A DNA stretch of 64,000 nt from Paramecium sonneborni. Taxonomy: Eukaryota; Ciliophora; Oligohymenophorea; Peniculida; Parameciidae. A program made the translations under genes and the position numbers. The DNA lies in assembly GCA_905182985.1 (NCBI GenBank), contig CAJJDN010000042.1:357943-421942 (forward strand). Reading direction: 5' to 3'. Positions 23,531 to 36,055 of this stretch are shown in pieces. Below the pieces are notes generated by a model that saw nothing but the letters and a program-made list of their open reading frames with translations, had not been told where the DNA came from and searched no databases. Position 1 is the stretch's first letter, and each line of letters begins with the position of its first letter.

Positions 23531-24138
23531 TCATATATTATATTATAAAAGGTTTTTTTTAAAATTAACATCAAAAATTGGCATCAATCTGTCTTAACTT
23601 TTTACATGAATAAGCGAGAACACGTCATTGGTATCTGTTTATTTTTAAGATGAATTTTATAAGTTTTAACTATTGTTTTCTGTTGATGTAGATCCATGAT
23701 AATTTCTTTTTTATTTAAAGAATTTATTTAAATTATTTCTAGTGTATTGAGAAATACTAGAAAAAAGTTAACTTTTGTCTCTTTATATTGATGTCTGTAT
23801 AGCAGGCAAGGGAGTTATTAGTGTTTGAGATATACCTTCTGTTTCAGGTAATTTTTTAATTATAATTTTATGACCCTTTTCCACAATATTAATATTAAAG
23901 TGTTTATGTAAAATTGCGTTAGCCCAACTTGATCTATATGGATTCTCTATCTAAATTATATTATATAGTATTAACTTTTTTGGCCTTAATTAAATCTCCC
24001 AAGCTTCTCTTACTTTCTATATGTATCAATTTTAGATTGATCTAAATATGGTTCACTTGAAAACTCTAAAAATTTAATTGGTTCTGATTATTCAGGAATA
24101 TACTGAGAGCTTTAAATAAAGATGTTTGTCTGTTGCAT
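23531..24138 (-). CDS. unknown 192-residue protein (or 5' part of a decayed gene)
   Basis: ATG at 24136-24138, one intron of 29 nt at 23947-23975, TGA at 23531-23533. The spliced frame gives 192 residues: a Gln/Glu-rich start (MQQTNIFIQSSQYIPEQ), a basic middle (YRSSWANAILHKHFNI, HKIIIKKLPETEGI) and an Asn/Ser/Gln-rich end. No domain is recognised. The same frame continues beyond the stop into the degenerate stretch, so it may be the surviving front of a longer gene. Confidence 0.42.
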
Positions 24139-24705
24139 TTTTGTTTAATTTTATAAAAAATTATATATTGATTTTTGGATTTGAAATGACAAGCTTAAAA
24201 TATCAATTGAGAATTATTTATGATATGATGATGATTTTACTAAATAATAATTATTGATATATTTCAATAAATTATATAATGTTAAAAAAATATCTTTAAG
24301 ATTTAATGAATCTTTTTTGTCAACTAATATCCAAGAAAAAGTTAAATTGGAAGCTATTAATACTTTATACAATTAAAATAAAAAAATATCAGCTTCTTAT
24401 TGATTAATTTTTTTTTAATTAATACAAAAAAATTCAATATTTTATCTAAATCCTAGTTGAACAATCTAAGAAGAATACAAAAAGTTTATAAAATCTGAGT
24501 AATTTTTTAATAATTTGATTAGAAAGTATGGGGGAATCTATAATGTAATGAAGAACTTCTATATATAGGAAAGCAAAACTCTCTAATTCATAATAATTCT
24601 TATTGGTTGAGGTGAGAATGATTTTAGATAATGAAAGGTAATTTTAATTGTTTATTTCTTCTTTTTTGAGAAGAAATAAAATAAATTATAAAATATTATA
24701 TTTTT
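24139..24705. other. spacer without a supportable gene
   Basis: 567 nt of AT-rich DNA upstream of the syntaxin gene. A plus-strand frame of about 70 codons near 24310-24530 is of a length expected by chance. I see no RNA gene or repeat array. Confidence 0.4.
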
Positions 24706-25681
24706 ATGTCATTTTTCCAAGACTTTAACAAAGTGAAAGTATGAAATATATTAAATTCATAGAAATAATAAGATATTTTGGAGCTTTAAGATCTGCGTTA
24801 AAAAGATGGAGAGGCTTAAGTTACAAAGTTAACTTAGATGGCATAGGCAAGAATACGTAATTTTGAAAAGGTCTATCATTATTTGAACGAGGAAGTATTT
24901 ATATGGTTTTAAAAAGATAATTAATAATAGATCTTAAAAAGGGATGGATGATATGTATTTGATTGAAAAAGATTTTTATTAGACCTGTATTAGTGAAAGA
25001 GGCAAAAAATGATTTAGATGAGATGGTAAAAATAATATCAGAGATGCAATCTATTTAATTATTTAGAAAGACAGAAAATGTAATTAGCATTTATATTTAT
25101 TGATAATTAGTCATAAAGATAATAAACTGTATAAAAATTGATTCAAGTATTCTAAGATTCAAATGCAAAATTAAAATAATTAACAGATTAGTTATTAACA
25201 AGATAGCAAACAAGTTTATAATCTGCAAAAGAATCATTTAAAGAACATCATAGTGATAGTTAAATAAATGTATAATTATTGGATGAGATGCAATATGATG
25301 AAGAATTTATTTAAAGAAGGAATAAATAGATAACTGAAATGGGATAGTATTATTATTAAACATGCTTAGAGTAATATACTAACTAAATTAAATGATGACA
25401 GATGGAGCAAGGATGATATAAGACTAAGGATTAAAAATAGATATTATTAGTTCGAATGTGAGAAGTGCAAGAGAAAAAGTTGAAGGAGCTGTTACTGAAG
25501 TTAAAAAGGCATCTTAAGTATAATAAGGAAATAATGGAAGAATGTAAGATATTATAAGAATGTAAGGCTCTTTTTTTGCGGAATAATTACATTGATAGTT
25601 GTTATTATAGTATTGTTGTATAGTGCTAGTTCTAGACCTCATCCAGATCCTAATGCTTAATAACCATAATCATAAAATTGA
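24706..25681 (+). CDS. Qa-SNARE (syntaxin 7/Pep12-like), with one T-run frameshift
   Basis: About 279 residues. Introns: 24733-24762 (30 nt), 24871-24895 (25 nt, GTC start, least certain), 24955-24982 (28 nt), 25080-25110 (31 nt) and 25347-25369 (23 nt). An N-terminal helical (Habc-like) region precedes the SNARE motif, which reads RRNKQITEMGQ, LNQMMTDGARMIQDQGLKID, SSNVRSAREKVEGAVTEV, with the zero-layer Gln expected of Q-SNAREs. A C-terminal anchor (CGIITLIVVIIVLLY) and a short Pro-rich lumenal tail follow. The anchor is one base out of frame with the SNARE motif: the T7 run at 25571-25577 would have to be T8. This kind of protein mediates endosomal/vacuolar fusion. Confidence 0.78.
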
Positions 25682-25711
25682 TATTAATATTCATTATATT
25701 ATTCACCACAA

Positions 25712-26995
25712 ATGAAATTAAAACAATGTTTCATAGTAGCTGTTAAACCTATCAAAATAAACAAGACTATAGAAAGAATAGGTAAATTGCCTTCTAAATA
25801 TTTGATGTCTCCAATCTTAAAGGAATAATAAGATATAAATCCTTAAGAATTGAAAGATTAAACCAATCTAAATTTCTAATATTAATATCAACCTAATAAA
25901 GTTGGAAGAGATAGCGATTATTTTTTAACAAATTAAAAATATAAAGAATTTGCATATAAGAATCCACATGGTAAAGTTCATATATTCAAATACTAAGATG
26001 TAAATTTTACTTTGGCAGGATCATAATGGGAGCATATTCCAATAAGAAATCTATATAAATTATTATTATTTTCTAGACCTTCATTAATAATGTTATAAAT
26101 GAAACCAGATTAAATACTTAAAGGTTTTGATTATAAATTTAAATCATCAAAGGATTATATAAATTAAATAGTAAGAGAGCCTGATGAGATTATGCCTGCT
26201 GGTTATCATGAAAAGATAGCAGAGGTATTGGAACATGAAAAGTTAGAATTTTTAGAATATGAACCTTACATAAATAAAGAAAGAATAGATTATGATAAAA
26301 TAGCTACTATTTCTTATTATGCTAAAAAATTTAATGCTAAAATTATGTTAGCTGATATTCCAGCTCTCATTTTTAGAGAAACTCTATGCAATTAATTAAC
26401 ACTTCCTTAATTATAATAATATTTTAAAGTTGCATGTATAGCAACACCATAAAATCCAGATATTTATCCTAATACTCCTATGAATGTTGCATATTAAATA
26501 TTACCTGATATATTTTTAAGAAGATCAGATGAATTTATGACTACTCTTGTAGAATATTTGGCAGCCAAGAAATCATATAAAAGAGTATTTGCTTTATTAG
26601 GTAACATGTAATCTGATGCAATTGTTGATTTATTAGATAATAAGTCTGCATCTCATTTAAAATATGAATTAGAGATTCCAAAAATAAAGAGAACTCTTTT
26701 TAAAGATTTAACATGTGAAGATTTAGTTGAAAGACATGCAATATTAGATGTAATGTATTATGGAGATATTGAACAAGAAGTTGATCCTGAATAATAAGAT
26801 TATTATTTTCCAGAAACTATGACTATTATTGATAAATATGCAGATCCATAATTTATTGATAAGACTCGTCCTGCATAAATGAGATATTTACATTTGGAAA
26901 TGCTTAAAAAATATTCAATATTTCAAAGCAAATATTATAAAATTGGTAAATAAAAATTAAAAGAAGAATATATGGAAAAAGCTAAGATTATTTGA
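25712..26995 (+). CDS. conserved protein, possibly TraB-like, perhaps mitochondrial
   Basis: A single 427-residue intronless frame. Features: basic N-terminus without acidic residues (MKLKQCFIVAVKPIKINKT), compatible with mitochondrial targeting; EIMPAGYHEKIAEVLEHEKL; YAKKFNAKIMLADIPALIFR; and LVERHAILDVMYYGDI. The last two resemble the nucleating strands of the TraB/PrgY family (A-D-R/I-P ... E-R-D/H), but the similarity is weak and from memory. No membrane span is obvious. It starts 30 nt after the syntaxin gene on the same strand. It could equally be a ciliate-specific mitochondrial protein. Confidence 0.55.
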
Positions 26996-27028
26996 TATTA
27001 TTTGTTTATTTTTAATCTTTATAATTAT

Positions 27029-27673
27029 TCATAATGTTGTAAAGACCTCTTCAAATTTGTATTTCTTAAATAAATTTAAAATTGGTTTAAACTTTTCATC
27101 TTTGTATGATTACAATAATTCATATAAAACTGATTGTGAATTATCAATTACTACTCCTTATTATGCTAATCTTTAATAACATGTTGATCTATATAAAGGT
27201 TTATTACTTGATGTTCCATCTGTTAAGATATGAACCTAATACCCTAGTGTATATCTTTATTATACTACCATTTCTAACTAAATCCAAACAAGTTTGCTAA
27301 ACACATACATGTGCTTCCCATCCATAAATAACTACTTGATTCTTTTCAGGATATTATTATAAAACTTTTTTCCCATCTTCATTATACATTGAAAATGTAT
27401 GTTTTTCATAATAATGACTTAAAGGAGAAATAGTTGCTTTAACTTCAGGGATTGTTGATCCAAAAGCTTTAACATTCTATTCTGTATAAACAACTGGTAT
27501 ATTTAATATGCCTGCTGCCTATATTGTTATAATCATTATCATACTTCATTCATTAATTAAGCACATTAAATTGTTTATCCTGGATTATACATATGTTTTG
27601 GATTGTTAAAAACAGTTTATATATCACAGTTGAAAAAGAGTACTCTATTTCGTAATAATTAACAAATCTTCAT
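27029..27673 (-). CDS. isochorismatase-family hydrolase, copy A (two introns)
   Basis: 197 residues after introns at 27519-27544 (26 nt) and 27244-27268 (25 nt). The isochorismatase (cysteine-hydrolase) triad is visible: Asp in LFFNCDIQTVF, Lys in YTEQNVKAFG, Cys in HVCVQQTCLDL; IYGWEAHVCVQQ and YQVHILTDGTSSNKP are typical of the ISOC1/ISOC2 subgroup found in mitochondria or peroxisomes of eukaryotes. The substrate of these eukaryotic members is not established. It lies directly downstream (31 nt) of a tandem duplicate of the same length that has no introns. Confidence 0.82.
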
Positions 27674-27704
27674 TAATATGATATTAATTTTTATAATAAA
27701 TTCA

Positions 27705-28298
27705 TCATAAACTTGGAAATATATTTTAGAATTGATATTTTTTTATTAATTTTAAAACTTCTCTAAATTTTTCATCTTTCGATGTTTACATTAATGTATA
27801 TATTACAGATTATGAAGTCTCTAAATACACATTACATTATTTTAATCTTTCATAAGCAGTTGATCTAAATATTGGTTTACTACTTGATGTACCATCAGTT
27901 AATATATAAACTTAATATCCTAACTTAATTAAATCTAAACAAGTTTATTAAACACATATATGAGTTTCTAATCCATAGATTACTACTTAATTCCTATTAG
28001 GATACTATTTTAATATTTCTAATCCTTTATCAGACAACATCGTAAAAGTAAATTTCTCATAAAAATGAGTATTCTATGTAAAAGTATTCTTTAATTATTG
28101 AACTGTATTTCCAAAAACCTTTGGATTTTATTCTGATACTATGATAGGTATTTCATATATTTTAGCAAATTCATTCATCAAACATCCACATTCTATAACT
28201 TACAAACAATTATAATTCTTTTAATTTGCTTCATTATTAAAAACATCTTAAATATCACAACAAAAGAATAAAACCTTCTCTTTATCTAAGTTATTCAT
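27705..28298 (-). CDS. isochorismatase-family hydrolase, copy B (no introns)
   Basis: 197 residues in one uninterrupted frame, same length as copy A. Triad: Asp in LFFCCDIQDVF, Lys in SEQNPKVFG, Cys in HICVQQTCLDL; the GYQVYILTDGTSSSKP block is nearly identical to copy A. The two genes are head-to-tail tandem paralogues; divergence outside the motifs suggests an old duplication. Positions matching both introns of copy A are uninterrupted here (after LMNE and within the Gly codon before YQV). The 225 nt upstream of the start hold no supported gene. Confidence 0.83.
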
Positions 28299-28523
28299 AA
28301 ATTTATATTAAAATTTAATTTTTAATATTTTTTGAAAATATATTTATCAAAGAAACCTATAAAAATTATTAATCAAGATTGTATAAAGTTCATTTATCTA
28401 ATCTATGTATAGAGAGAGCATTATGCGTAACAAATATAGATCTGAATATATTATAATTTAAATTTATAAAATAGAGATTAAGTATGAAATAGGATATCTT
28501 TGATACTTTAAAATAATATAAAG

Positions 28524-29030
28524 TCATTGTTTAATTTAATTAACCTTTATAAATTCATATTATTCTTGTATATTTTCAATTTCTTCCCATTTTTTTTTTT
28601 CAAAAAGTAACATATGTTGTAGACATTCTTCTGTTTATTCAAGCATTCTTAGATTATTTATTTAATTGTTATAATGTTAAACTATTCTATAGATTTTTTC
28701 ATCTCTTTGGTTATCTAATTCCAACAACGCATCTTCATATAATGAATCTTAATAATCTTCAGTGTCAGCTAATGACAAAGATGCACTTATAGGATTTGAC
28801 ATATAGATGCCACAACTAGATGATTTTGCAATTGCCTTTTTAAAATTTCTTTTTTGAATTCTTTCTTTAATTTTCTAACTTTATAAATCTAAGTCTTTTT
28901 TAAAAAGTTAAGCAAGCTTTTATTATTCCTCTTTTGAATTTTAGATGAATTATTAAACCTGTCTTCTTTTACGTTTAATCTCACTATCATCATCAGGATC
29001 TGTTTTACAACGATCAGAGAAATGAGACAT
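28524..29030 (-). CDS. unknown 168-residue coiled-coil protein
   Basis: Intronless frame from ATG 29028-29030 to TGA 28524-28526. Strongly charged: an acidic start (MSHFSDRCKTDPDDDSE) followed at once by KRKRRQ, which could be a nuclear signal, a basic coiled-coil (KERIQKRNFKKAIAK), a Ser-rich middle and a second coiled-coil rich in Glu, Gln and Leu. No domain recognised. It begins 25 nt after the stop of the small gene on the same strand. Confidence 0.55.
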
Positions 29031-29056
29031 TAATTAATTTAATTATTTAATACACA

Positions 29057-29322
29057 TCATCCAAACATCTTTAGAACTATTTAACCAGATTATGATTATT
29101 ATCTTTATTTGGCTTCTCTCTATTATTTTTCTTAACTATTACTTAAATATATTATAAATACATTTCCTTTTAAATATCATCTTAAATACTTTGTATTTTT
29201 ATAGATAGATCTTCTGGTAATTATAATTAATTCATTTAAGTATTCATTATTATTATTTTAAGATTTTATTTTGAAGCTTCAACAATTGAAGAATCCAAAG
29301 TTTCATCTGTGAAAAGATCCAT
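29057..29322 (-). CDS. unknown 80-residue protein
   Basis: One 23-nt intron at 29167-29189; splicing gives 80 residues ending at TGA 29057-29059. The start MDLFTDETLDSSIVEAS is acidic and the end is Gln/Arg/Lys-rich (SQEKQQREAKQRQQSQ). Without splicing the frame would overlap the next gene, so the intron model is preferred. No family recognised. Its last codon lies 34 nt from the convergent side of the large solenoid gene on the same strand. Confidence 0.42.
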
Positions 29323-29363
29323 AATTCTGAAAATACTCTAAAATAAAAGTTATTTTTAATTGC

Positions 29364-32300
29364 TCAATAAATAACTAAGCAACAAAAACTTTCCTACTAA
29401 TATATATGAATCACTTTCCTTATTCTAGATCTTACTATATATTGCCGGAAGTAAGCAATTTAAAATTCCTTAAACATTCTATTTAATTTATTTTAATATG
29501 GCTAAAGCAATCGATACTAGATTAGTAAAATGCTCTATTAAATAATAAAAATGTTCTTACTGTCAATTAATTAATAGTAGATTTAATTATCTTAATTATT
29601 ATTAATTAAACCCTCTAAATTGAATAATAAATAATAATCTTCTTATCTAATTTTTTAAGAATTAGAGATTTATTATAAAATTATTTAAATATACCCACTA
29701 AATTTTACACAATGAATTTTCTCTTTATAAAATTGTATTAATTGAGTGCATCTCATAAAATCAAACTCTTATGTTTACAAAAAATCCCAAAATATTGTAC
29801 TAATTTAATCTAAAGTCTAGTAATTTTGTTAAGATATTTTTAATAATGATGCTAAACAATTTAACTTTAAATTCTAATCGACTGTTAATTAATAAATTTA
29901 AATTAATGGTTCAGTAATTGATTAAAAATCAATTTAATGATGAATAATTGTTTAGTAAAAATGTTAGCAAACAACTAAAGAATATGGAGCTTCTGCTGAT
30001 ATTATTGGTAATAAACTTTAAACTCCACTTATTAATAATGGGTTTTGAGGATTTTTATTAATAACTTCAGTCAGTAATTATATTCCTTTTATTCTATAAG
30101 CTTTAGCTTGTAGTATTCTTTCTTTAGTCAGACTTTCAATGGTCTTTTTAAACATATTCTCATTTTACTCAAATGCTCCCTAATAATAATAAATTATTAA
30201 TTTACATATTATGTAATAATATAACCAATTAATGTAAAATGGATTGGTTTATCAAGATTTGAAATTCTTAATAATTTTGGTAATGATTAATGAAGAAATG
30301 TTTAATCATAACTATATTTTTTACCATTATAAACAAAATTATATGATTAATATTCCCTTACATTAGATCTTGGTGTACATAAGATTATAAATAAATCTTC
30401 CAATAATTCTTCTACATAACATTTCAATTACTCTATAAGAGATTAATCAAAATAATTTGGTATTTTTCTATATATACTTCCCAAAGATACTATTCTTTAA
30501 ATTAAAATATTTAGTTATGATTTTTCACTAAAAAATTAGCTAGGCACTAATTTCTTTCTACCTTCAGTTAACAATGGTTTTGATAAGAGTTGAATTAATT
30601 TTATTGCTAGAACTTCATCTTGTACAATCTTTGCAAATTTGCACATAAGTTTCATATTAGTTAAATTTACTGAAGGAGGGTTTTAGTTTTCTCTTCTAAT
30701 AGTATCACATAATATTGAATCAATTTAAGCTGCAAAACTTAATAAGTCTTTCTCCTTGTAGAAAAAGTGTTAAAACATATCAAATGAAATTTCTTTTGCT
30801 TCTTCATATATCGAAGTTGTAATTTTGAAAAGAAAATCAAATACTTAATTAGATGTCTCACATTGTTTAAATAACTTTTACAATCTCTTTAAAAGAAATA
30901 TTCTAGTTTTTATATGGATTGGTATTCTATCTTACGATTCAGGTATCACTTCATCTAAAATATAAGGTTATAATAGTTGAAGAAGCTCTGCAATAGGTTG
31001 GTTATAAACCTTAATGAAAATATTTTTCATTAAATTTCGAAGTTCCATTTCATCCTTTGTGGAATGAACTCTCTGATTAGAAAATAAATTATTTAAAACA
31101 AATAAGATTGGTTAAACTAAAGAAGGCATATTGTACTTATCAGTTAATTAATCTAAAAAGACAGCAATTTTCAAGGAAGGCTTCTTTAATAATAAATTAA
31201 TTGCTTTTGTTACTGTTTATTCTGTATCTTATTCTAATGCAAAATCTAATTATAAAATTTAAAATTGTTTTGATTAAAGTCTACATCTACATTCTTGATA
31301 TATTATATTAAAATAATTATCTTTTACTCCACCATTTCTTACATAATTTAAAATAATTCCAGATAAAATTTTAAATTAGCTTATTTATATAGGCTTTTCA
31401 CTTTAACTTATTGAAAATACAAGAAATACCCAAACATTTTTGAGCAAACTTGGGTCAATCTATTAGAAAAGTTAAATAACTTTAGCTACATCAGTTGTCA
31501 TTTATGACAATACTTTCATAAGTAGATTCTAAACTTATAATTAAACTCCAGTTAACTTTTTCTTAAGAATTTCTAAAACTAAATACGTGTAATTAGCTTA
31601 AGACTTTTAAGATAACAACTAGTTTAATTATTCAACTTGATCTACATCTTTGATTTATAACATAGCACAATAAAGATGGGCACATAATTATTAGATTTAA
31701 TTATCCACACATTAACATAGATTAATAACCTAAAATATTTGTTCATTAAATTCTTAAGATACAAGTGTATTTGCTTAATAAATTTTAAGTGCAATTTAAT
31801 AAAGACAAAATAAGTAACATTATTATTTTGATTATTTTTATTAAACTTCTTTAATGTTTACTACTTATGTTTATAGAGTACCATTTACATATCTAATAAA
31901 ATTGATTTTATTTTTCAGAGTAAATGATTGTGAAGATATAATATGACCTAAAAATTTACTAGCTGCTAAAATTAATTGAAATTCAGATCTAGGTATACCT
32001 AATAGTTCATCAACATAATGATTATTTTTATGAACATTTACAGAATTCCAAATAGAGTTTCCATTTATTATATCTTCAAGACAAAACTAAACAAGTGAAT
32101 TTAATTCATTCGAATAGTATTTTGGTAAGATTTGTCGAATTGATTAATAAAAGATATATTTAGATGATATCACAAATGGGGATTACTTATCAAATTTGCA
32201 TTGTTATATTCTAGAAAACATTAAAATAGTTTATTAAGCTAAAAACTTTCTTGTAGTATCCTTAATTTATTTTGATAATGTAGTACTAGTGAGAATTGAA

Positions 32301-34028
32301 ATAATAACCAAACCAACACTACAATAACTTATTAATTATTATTCATCTTTGATTTCTTCCTTAGAAGTTAAGTTTTTTTCAATTAATATTCCGATTTCCT
32401 TTACTTTATTAGTACTTCCAAAATATGGTACCATCAATAATTCAGCAATTATAATCCATCCAATTCTTCTTAGTTATGATGATTTATCTAAAAAAGATTT
32501 GGCAGTATCCCATAAATGATTTATTAATTCACTTGATATTGAATGTAATTATAAATCTAATAAAGAGAATAATTTAGAAAGCAAAGCACATTAAACTCTA
32601 AGTTAATTTATTAATTAATTAGTTTCTTTTACATTAAGTTCTGCCAATGTTATTTTGGCATAATTAAGTAAAGCAGATAAAATACTTTACTACCATTTTT
32701 TATTTTCTTAAAAAAGTGATTCAAAAGTATTGAATAAATTTCTACTAACACTAACACATATTGGTTTATCTATACTCATTGGATGCTATAAAATATCATT
32801 TATTTTAAAGATAGGTGTAAGAATATCTATGAATTCAGATGGTTTTGATCTTTTATCATCAAAAACATTTGAACCTAATGTATCAAATAAAAAATTCATT
32901 CCTTTTAAAAGCAATTTATAAATATACACATTCCACTTTTAGCTTTTAGTCTTTGATATCTTATCAAAAAAATATTCTAATAAATCTTTTCTTTCATTCA
33001 ATGGAACTAATTAAACCATAAATAAACATAAATTAACTGATCTAATATTTAAGATAAAACTATACTTTTTATAAACTATATGAAGATATGGATCATCTAA
33101 TGCCATACTTCCTAAATATGAACAAGATATTTCAAAAGATCCTCTGACAATTGAAAGTCCTAATTTTTTGAATTCATGTTATAAATATCTAAATATAATT
33201 ACAAAATTACTTTTTATAAGATATAAATATATTTCCAACAATATTTGAAGGAAATTTAGATAAATTTTCATCAAATAACTAAAATACTTTTTATGCTTAT
33301 TCTCTAGGTTAAAGTTAAACTTATGATTTCAATTTATCCTTTTTTGTTAAAGCTACTATATTTTATTATTAGAATAAGTATCTAGCAAAATATTTATAAA
33401 ATAATGGTGATTCATCTGATTTATATGCTATTATATACATTTACTCTGATATAACATCTTCTTCCATTAAATGAATAAGAGTTTACATACCTGCTTGTTG
33501 GAGAATTTCCAATTTTTCATTTAGTGCAAATTTTAAAGAAATTTTAAGAATTTCATTTTTATGTTATTCAATTAAGAATTTTAAGACATTACATAGAAGT
33601 AAACGATAATCAGAGTTTTTAAGTAACTTCATTAAAGTAGTAGTAATGTCTTATGTTAGTGTATATGAGAATGATTGAATTTCATGTTTAGTTAGTTATA
33701 TTAATGTAACAAGTAAAGTTAAAGCAATACTTTTTTATGATCCTTTCTTATTTATATATTACAATAAAATTTCTACAATTTATTTAATTTATTCATTTCC
33801 TGTTTTAGCAATTAATAAGGAGAAAGAATTACAAATCATCTAATATGTATGTATAGGGAATTAAAATTAAATGAGGATTTGTACTAATTGATTGAATTCT
33901 TAATTTTATTAATTTTTTGCATTTTCATTTAAAAGTTCAACTAATCTAGCAAAATGACTCATTTATAATTGTTTATCTGTTGGGACTTATTGCTTTAGTT
34001 TATCTTGTACACTAGTGATTAAATTCAT
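29364..34028 (-). CDS. large HEAT/ARM-like alpha-solenoid protein (1538 aa)
   Basis: 1538 residues, two introns: 33189-33210 (22 nt) and 30180-30205 (26 nt). I checked the frame line by line and it is intact. The protein is built of repeated amphipathic helix pairs rich in Leu, Ile and Lys (for example TLMKLLKNSDYRLLLCNVL, ERILQAKAYRIKGIQLLTE), with no membrane span or catalytic motif, typical of HEAT-type scaffolds. The N-terminus reads HFARLVELLNENAKN. I cannot assign a specific family; importin/GCN1/Pol5-type giants are possible classes. It is divergent from eL24, with a 28-bp gap between the two start codons, so the two may share a bidirectional promoter. Confidence 0.7.
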
Positions 34029-34056
34029 TAAAAAAAGATTTTTATTTTAATTTAAA

Positions 34057-34597
34057 ATGGTTATCAAGACAGATTTGTGCTCTTTTAGTGAATGGCGTAT
34101 TTATCCTGGACATGGACGTAGATTTGTAGCTAAGGATGGTAGATTATTTTACTACTTGAATTAAAAGAGTAGAGCATTTTCTGCTAGAAAAGTACAATAA
34201 GAATTTTACATAAAAGATTAAAAGTTAAGAAATTTAATGGACTGTTGCATGGAGAAGATTAAATAAGAAAATTAAAACAGATGAGGGGGCAAAAAAAAGA
34301 AGAATTAGAAATCTTAAAGTCTAAAGAGCTATTGTTGGTATATCATTAGAAGAAATTAGAAGAAGAAGAAAAGAAGATGAAAGTATATTTATTATTATCT
34401 TTTAAATAGAAACAAGAAAAGCTTAAGCTGAATAGGCTGCAAGAGAAATTAAAGATAGAAAATAAAAATAAATTGAAATTTCAAAGTCACAAAAGAAAGG
34501 TGTAACAACAACTTAAAAAGCTGCTTAAAAAGCTGAAACTAAAGCAGCATAAAAGGCTGCAGCTAAAGGAGCAGGAAAACCAAAAGGAAAGAAATGA
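34057..34597 (+). CDS. RPL24: cytosolic ribosomal protein eL24
   Basis: 162 residues after introns at 34192-34216 (25 nt) and 34383-34409 (27 nt). The eL24 pattern is clear: CSFSEWRIYPGHGRRFVAKD at the N-terminus (with the usual first zinc-finger Cys reduced to one), the block QWTVAWRRLNKKIKTDEG matching RQINWTVLYRRKHKKG, and the basic Ala/Lys-rich C-terminus (KAAQKAETKAAQKAAAKGAG). It belongs to the large cytosolic ribosomal subunit. The next gene starts only 11 nt after its stop. Confidence 0.93.
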
Positions 34598-34608
34598 TAA
34601 ATTATTAA

Positions 34609-36017
34609 ATGTACATTAATAATACAATATAAACTACCTCATTTTGGAAAATCTATAAGGAATTACAAAGAGATGTTTAACCTATCTTAAATAGTATATC
34701 TCCTCATTAAAGAATAAAAGCAAGGTCATTTGAACTTAATTCATCAAATATGTTAATCGATGAAGTTAAAATTCCATCAATAATAAAATCAAGAAAAATT
34801 ATCAAATCACCTACCATTCTAACATAATTTGGAATTCCATACAAAAGAGTTTCAAAAGTAGAAAAGGCAGATATTTTAGAAATTCTTTCATAAAGAAGTC
34901 TTGGAATAGATGATTAATATGTTTAACCAAAGAGTTAAATTAGAAGAGTTACTTATCATGAATTCTAAGGATAAAAACAAAAACGATTAAATAATTTAGT
35001 ACCTCATACTTAAGTTTATTAACATTCTCATGAAGCTGTGATTGTTAAGAAAAAGAAAATCAATCGATTGAAGAATTAATACAGTATAATATTATAAAAT
35101 TAGAATTTTTATAGAGATCTAGATAACGAAAAACATTTGGAGAAAAAAAAAGTAAAAGTTGTCCACTTAGAATTTTACCTAAAATAACTCATAAGAGAGC
35201 CAAAACTATTCCAGATTAAATTTATTAAGGTCCACTTCTTCCTATTGATTTTGAACTCTAAAGAAAAATAGCTTTATTATGTTTTAAAAAAAGAAATACA
35301 TTATTATTATTTAGAAGAAGAACATGCATTCAAGATCGTAAAACCTTTTTTGTTCCAAAAGATAAATTATTATTTTTTCAAGAAACACTATAATAACATT
35401 TTAAATAACAAGAAGATCCATATGAGACTTCAGGTGAATCTTCACCATTACCTAATAAAATATTATAATTTTAAAAAAAAACACTCAATTTAAAATCCAA
35501 AACATCAATTCATGAAAAACCATTTTTAACTCCAAGATACAATAATAATAATAATAATAATGAATATTCCATCTTTCATAGAAAGGCGTCTTTTAATATC
35601 ATAAATAAGTATCTCTAAGAAAAATAAGTAAAAAATAAATTTTGCTTATCTCCTCAAAATAAATAATTCCCTTAAATACAATCACCAACTTTAAAAGAAA
35701 TTAATTTATATTTTTTATCAACTAAAAGAAATACTTACAATACTTCAAAACAATCTTAATATACTTCAAAACAATCTTAATATACTTAATAAAGTCAATT
35801 AAGATCATAAATTTCCATTCATACTTCTAGATCTAATGGCATAAAAGAAGGGGATGATTTACAATTAAATATTACCAAAAGTTAATAAATAAGAAATTTG
35901 GATTTAAAAAAACTCTCTTAAAATACCTCTATTCACATAAAAACTTAACCATTTGAAAATAAAGGAACTAAAACCAAATAATTTTATTTATAAAAATTAA
36001 AACCATATTATTAGTGA
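34609..36017 (+). CDS. unknown basic, Asn/Ser-rich protein with one A-run frameshift
   Basis: About 469 residues. The first 180 codons (to about 35140) and the last 290 are both protein-like but one base out of phase; the A9 run at 35143-35151 would have to be A10 to join them (...EKKK-SKSCPLRILPK...). Features: basic throughout, many Ser/Thr-Pro sites (SPLPNK, LSPQNK, QSPTLKE), a run of seven Asn, and a direct 21-nt repeat near 35737-35785 coding YNTSKQSQ/YTSKQSQ. It is probably an unstructured phosphoprotein. No family recognised. Only 11 nt separate its ATG from the eL24 stop, and it is convergent with the next gene (38 nt apart). Confidence 0.5.
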
Positions 36018-36055
36018 AAAATAAAAATGTTTATATTTGATATCTATATCATCCT

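Noticed and set aside
21364..24138. Nuclear copy of mitochondrial DNA (where TGA is Trp)
   Set aside because: TAA and TAG occur throughout the same frame. These are stops in the Paramecium mitochondrial code, so the frame cannot be mitochondrial.
24871..24970. An alternative 36-nt intron in the syntaxin gene starting at the GTATTT after 24893
   Set aside because: It splices into a frame that meets TGA at once. The 25-nt and 28-nt pair keeps the frame, although the GTC 5' end is atypical.
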